A DNA stretch of 7,864 nucleotides from Rhizobium sp. Q54 (GTDB lineage: Bacteria > Pseudomonadota > Alphaproteobacteria > Rhizobiales > Beijerinckiaceae): contig CAMDKB010000214.1 in assembly GCA_945901195.1 (NCBI GenBank), positions 1 to 7,864 on the forward strand. The letters run 5' to 3'. Made by a program: the position numbers and the translations under genes. The notes below the pieces were generated by a model, which had not been told where the DNA came from, searched no databases, and saw only the letters and a list, made by a program, of their open reading frames with translations. Of the stretch, positions 5,888 through 7,864 are shown one piece after another. How positions within the stretch are numbered: position 1 is the stretch's first letter; every line of letters starts with the position of its first letter.

Positions 5888-7036
5888 ATGTCAATTTTGC
5901 AAACATTTTGGAGTTTTTCGGGGTATCTGATCCCGTTCGTTATCGTCCTCAGCATTGTGGTGTTCTTTCACGAGCTCGGTCATTTTGTGATCGGCCGCTG
6001 GTGCGGCGTGAAGGTCGAGGCTTTCTCGATTGGCTTTGGTCCTGAGCTCTTCTCGTTCACCGACCGCAAGGGGACACGCTGGCGGCTGGCTGCCATCCCG
6101 CTTGGCGGCTATGTGAAGTTTTATGGCGATGCCAATGCAGCCAGCATGTCGAGCGCAGAAATCGAGGCGGCTATGAGCGCCGAAGATCGCAAGATCAGTC
6201 TGTTCGGACAGAGTGTTGGAAAACGTGCGGCAATCGTGGCGGCGGGCCCCATGGCCAATTTCCTGTTGGCGCTGGTGATCTTTACCGGCCTGTTCTGGAC
6301 TTCAGGGAAAGCCGAACTGGCCCCCCGTATCGCGTCGGTTCGCCCGGGTGAAGCTGCTGAAAAGGCGGGCTTCCTGGCGGGCGATCTGGTTATTTCGATC
6401 GATGGCCAGAAGATCGCGAGCTGGAATGAATTGCAGCGGATCGTTCAGGCCTCTGGTGATGTTTCATTGAATGTCGTCGTCGAACGTGGAAATCGCGAAG
6501 TCAGCCTTACAGTCACCCCGGTCAGGCAGGATATCGAGACGCAATTTGGCAATCACCGGGCGGGCTTGCTTGGCGTCACAGCTGCCAACAATGCTGAAAA
6601 TTGGAAAATGAAGGAATTCACTTTCGGCCAGGCTATGCGGGAAAGCGTCCATGAAACCTGGTATGTGATTGAACGTACGGGATCCTACATTGGCGGTCTG
6701 TTTGTGGGCAGGGAATCGGCAGCTCAAATCTCTGGCCCGCTGAGGATTGCCGAGGTGTCCGGTGAGCTGGCCAAGATCAGCATCGCGGCTTTGATCAATT
6801 TGGCCGCAATTCTGTCGATTTCCATCGGTCTATTGAATCTGTTTCCGGTGCCGCCGCTGGACGGAGGACATTTGCTCTACTTTGCTGTCGAGGCATTGAA
6901 GGGTCGTCCGCTGTCCCAGAGAGGGCAAGAAATGGGGATGCGGATTGGATTGGCGATGGTGTTCGCGCTGATGGTTTTTGCGACCTTCAACGATATCGTT
7001 CACGTTGGCCCGAAGTTGCTGAGAATATTCGGTTAA
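5888..7036 (+). CDS. rseP: Site-2 intramembrane zinc metalloprotease RseP/MmpA
   Basis: This inner-membrane protease cuts transmembrane substrates, such as anti-sigma factors and remnant signal peptides, within the bilayer. From the ATG at 5888 it is 382 residues, typical of alphaproteobacteria and shorter than the 450-residue E. coli protein. The zinc site HELGH is at 28-32 in the first membrane segment; AAIPLGGYVKF follows at 68-78; a second membrane segment lies at about 116-138 (AAGPMANFLLALVIF). A single PDZ domain covers about 145-210, against two in E. coli. NLFPVPPLDGG at 317-327, with the second metal-site Asp324, and a last membrane helix end the protein. GAGG at 5879-5882, five bases before 5888, favours this start; an in-frame ATG at 5873 would add five residues but lacks a ribosome site. 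It lies 60 bases after dxr. Confidence 0.95.
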   Translation: MSILQTFWSFSGYLIPFVIVLSIVVFFHELGHFVIGRWCGVKVEAFSIGFGPELFSFTDRKGTRWRLAAIPLGGYVKFYGDANAASMSSAEIEAAMSAEDRKISLFGQSVGKRAAIVAAGPMANFLLALVIFTGLFWTSGKAELAPRIASVRPGEAAEKAGFLAGDLVISIDGQKIASWNELQRIVQASGDVSLNVVVERGNREVSLTVTPVRQDIETQFGNHRAGLLGVTAANNAENWKMKEFTFGQAMRESVHETWYVIERTGSYIGGLFVGRESAAQISGPLRIAEVSGELAKISIAALINLAAILSISIGLLNLFPVPPLDGGHLLYFAVEALKGRPLSQRGQEMGMRIGLAMVFALMVFATFNDIVHVGPKLLRIFG

Positions 7037-7070
7037 CCGGCTCGTAACCATAAAACGTGTCGTCCTGGCA

Positions 7071-7129
7071 ACGCAAACCGTAAATTCACTTTCACCGGAC
7101 AAAAGAGCATTTGCAGGTTTGCGTAAACC
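7071..7129. repeat. Inverted repeat with three AAACC/GGTTT half-sites
   Basis: ACGCAAACC at 7071-7079 is the exact reverse complement of GGTTTGCGT at 7116-7124, with 36 bases between. The right arm also forms its own small palindrome with AAACC at 7125-7129 (GGTTT-GCGT-AAACC). The arrangement could be a pair of regulator sites, two alternative RNA stems, or chance. Confidence 0.35.
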
Positions 7130-7153
7130 TTGTAGAAGCTTTCGATCAAGGGC

Positions 7154-7184
7154 GTCATCAGAGTGCGACTCGCATGCTGATGAC
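7154..7184. repeat. 31-base near-perfect hairpin upstream of bamA
   Basis: GTCATCAG (7154-7161) pairs perfectly with CTGATGAC (7177-7184). After one A/G mismatch the stem continues with GTGCG (7163-7167) against CGCAT (7171-7175), four Watson-Crick pairs and one G-T wobble, leaving a three-base loop ACT. A GACTC (GANTC) site spans the tip. No T-run follows, so it is not a simple terminator. It ends 146 bases before the bamA start. Confidence 0.55.
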
Positions 7185-7330
7185 AATGACCTGGAACGTG
7201 CCGCGCGAAACCATCTGCTGCCAGTGCAAATGTACTGTCCGTATATGCCTCGCAAGTACAGTTACAGGCGCACAGAGTCGTAAGGTTCTGGGTCCGGCAA
7301 GTCTGGAATGTGACGGGGATCGGTCAAATT

Positions 7331-7864
7331 ATGAAGAGTTTCAAAAGGTTATCAAAGCGACTGATTGTGACCGGTTTGGCCATGGCGGGTTTCTTCGCCG
7401 CCGCCGCCGTCACACCGGCCCTCGCGCAGAACGTCGTTGTGCAGGGTACCCAGAAGGTCGATGCCGAGACCGTCCGCTCCTATTTCCGCGGTAACGACCA
7501 GGGCCGCATCAATGATGCTGTTAAGGAATTATACGCGACAGGGCTCTTTTCCGACGTTCGGGTGACCCGGGACGGCGGCCGGATTGTTGTCCGGGTCGTG
7601 GAGGCGCAATCGGTCAACCGCATTGCTTTTGAAGGCAACAGCCGCATCAAGAATGCTCAGTTGAGCACGGAAGTGCAGTCACGGTCGCGTGGCGCTTATA
7701 TTCCCTCGACGGTTGAAGCTGACGTACAGCGCATCAAGGATCTTTATCGCCGGGCAGGGCGCGGCGACGCGACTGTCTCGTCCCGCACAGTTCCCTTGGA
7801 AAATGGGCGCGTCGACGTCGTTTATACCATCAACGAGGGCTCCAAGACCGGCATCCGTTCCATT
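7331..7864 (+). CDS. bamA: Outer membrane protein assembly factor BamA, N-terminal part
   Basis: The gene runs off the right edge; 178 codons are visible. BamA is the core of the BAM complex that folds and inserts beta-barrel proteins into the outer membrane. The sequence begins with a signal peptide: a basic start MKSFKRLSKR, a hydrophobic core (LIVTGLAMAGFFAAAAV) and ALA at 30-32 before QN. POTRA 1 follows (NVVVQGTQKVDAETVRSYF, then LYATGLFSDVRVTRDGGRIV), then POTRA 2 opening with VNRIAFEGNSRIK and including VDVVYTINEG. The ATG at 7331 is chosen because it gives a complete signal peptide; its ribosome site is poor (GGGG at 7315-7318, 12 bases away). An in-frame ATG at 7382 would lose the basic region. 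Its position after rseP is the standard proteobacterial order. Confidence 0.95.
   Translation, partial: MKSFKRLSKRLIVTGLAMAGFFAAAAVTPALAQNVVVQGTQKVDAETVRSYFRGNDQGRINDAVKELYATGLFSDVRVTRDGGRIVVRVVEAQSVNRIAFEGNSRIKNAQLSTEVQSRSRGAYIPSTVEADVQRIKDLYRRAGRGDATVSSRTVPLENGRVDVVYTINEGSKTGIRSI

Larger units (their letters stand above)
7037..7330 (+). promoter_or_regulatory. Intergenic region upstream of bamA, likely promoter/5' UTR
   Basis: These 294 bases between rseP and bamA contain no convincing gene; an ORF from 7111 in another frame runs on into bamA and looks like a shadow. The region holds two inverted repeats (listed separately) and two GANTC sites (GACTC 7167-7171, GAGTC 7275-7279). No T-run-bearing terminator is seen. 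A separate bamA promoter is likely from the length of the gap, but I cannot point to clear -35/-10 elements. Confidence 0.45.

Noticed and set aside
6320..6540. RseP with one PDZ domain as a possible deletion
   Set aside because: Single-PDZ proteins of about 380 residues are normal in alphaproteobacteria, so this is not a truncation.
7111..7138. TTGCAG and TAGAAG as a possible housekeeping promoter for bamA
   Set aside because: Both boxes match the consensus poorly and the left box overlaps the inverted repeat; not enough to call a promoter.
7193..7218. GGAAC as a possible EcfG-type -35 upstream of bamA
   Set aside because: No CGTT-like -10 element is found at the expected 16-17 base spacing.
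7111..7494. 127-codon + strand open frame before and into bamA
   Set aside because: It runs into bamA in a different frame; its C-terminal part is an Arg-rich shadow of the BamA signal peptide and POTRA 1 coding sequence.

Overview
The window carries the core cell-envelope/translation cluster pyrH-frr-uppS-cdsA-dxr-rseP-bamA, all on the + strand, preceded by three accessory genes. This gene order, the single-PDZ RseP, the alphaproteobacterial style of Dxr and CdsA, and the moderately high GC content point to an alphaproteobacterium, most likely of the Hyphomicrobiales (Rhizobiales) type. I cannot name a genus. The PyrH sequence is clearly different from the Brucella/Rhizobium form I remember.

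Left part (1-1283): the 3' end of an MFS exporter resembling the fosmidomycin-resistance protein Fsr, then a TspO/MBR family membrane protein, then a small secreted protein of unknown function. A strong intrinsic terminator at 1250-1282 closes this block. The usual upstream partners of pyrH (rpsB-tsf) are absent.

Central part (1284-7036): pyrH (UMP kinase), frr (ribosome recycling factor), uppS (undecaprenyl diphosphate synthase), cdsA (CDP-diacylglycerol synthase), dxr (MEP-pathway reductoisomerase) and rseP (site-2 intramembrane protease). The products link pyrimidine nucleotides (UTP/CTP), ribosome turnover, isoprenoid precursors (Dxr), the lipid carrier made from them (UppS), CTP-dependent phospholipid synthesis (CdsA) and envelope proteolysis (RseP). 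Two wider gaps, pyrH-frr and uppS-cdsA, are each spanned by a short ORF that starts inside the preceding stop codon (ATGA) and ends just inside the next gene. These may be translational-coupling ORFs or chance.

Right part (7037-7864): a 294-base intergenic region with two inverted repeats, one a nearly perfect 31-base hairpin with a GANTC site at its tip, leads into the 5' part of bamA (signal peptide and the first POTRA domains). bamA runs off the window end.

I see no rRNA, tRNA, CRISPR array, insertion sequence or prophage. This is mostly an ordinary conserved region. The points most worth a second look are the proximity of an Fsr-like exporter to dxr (the fosmidomycin target), the two bridging mini-ORFs, and the structured region before bamA.
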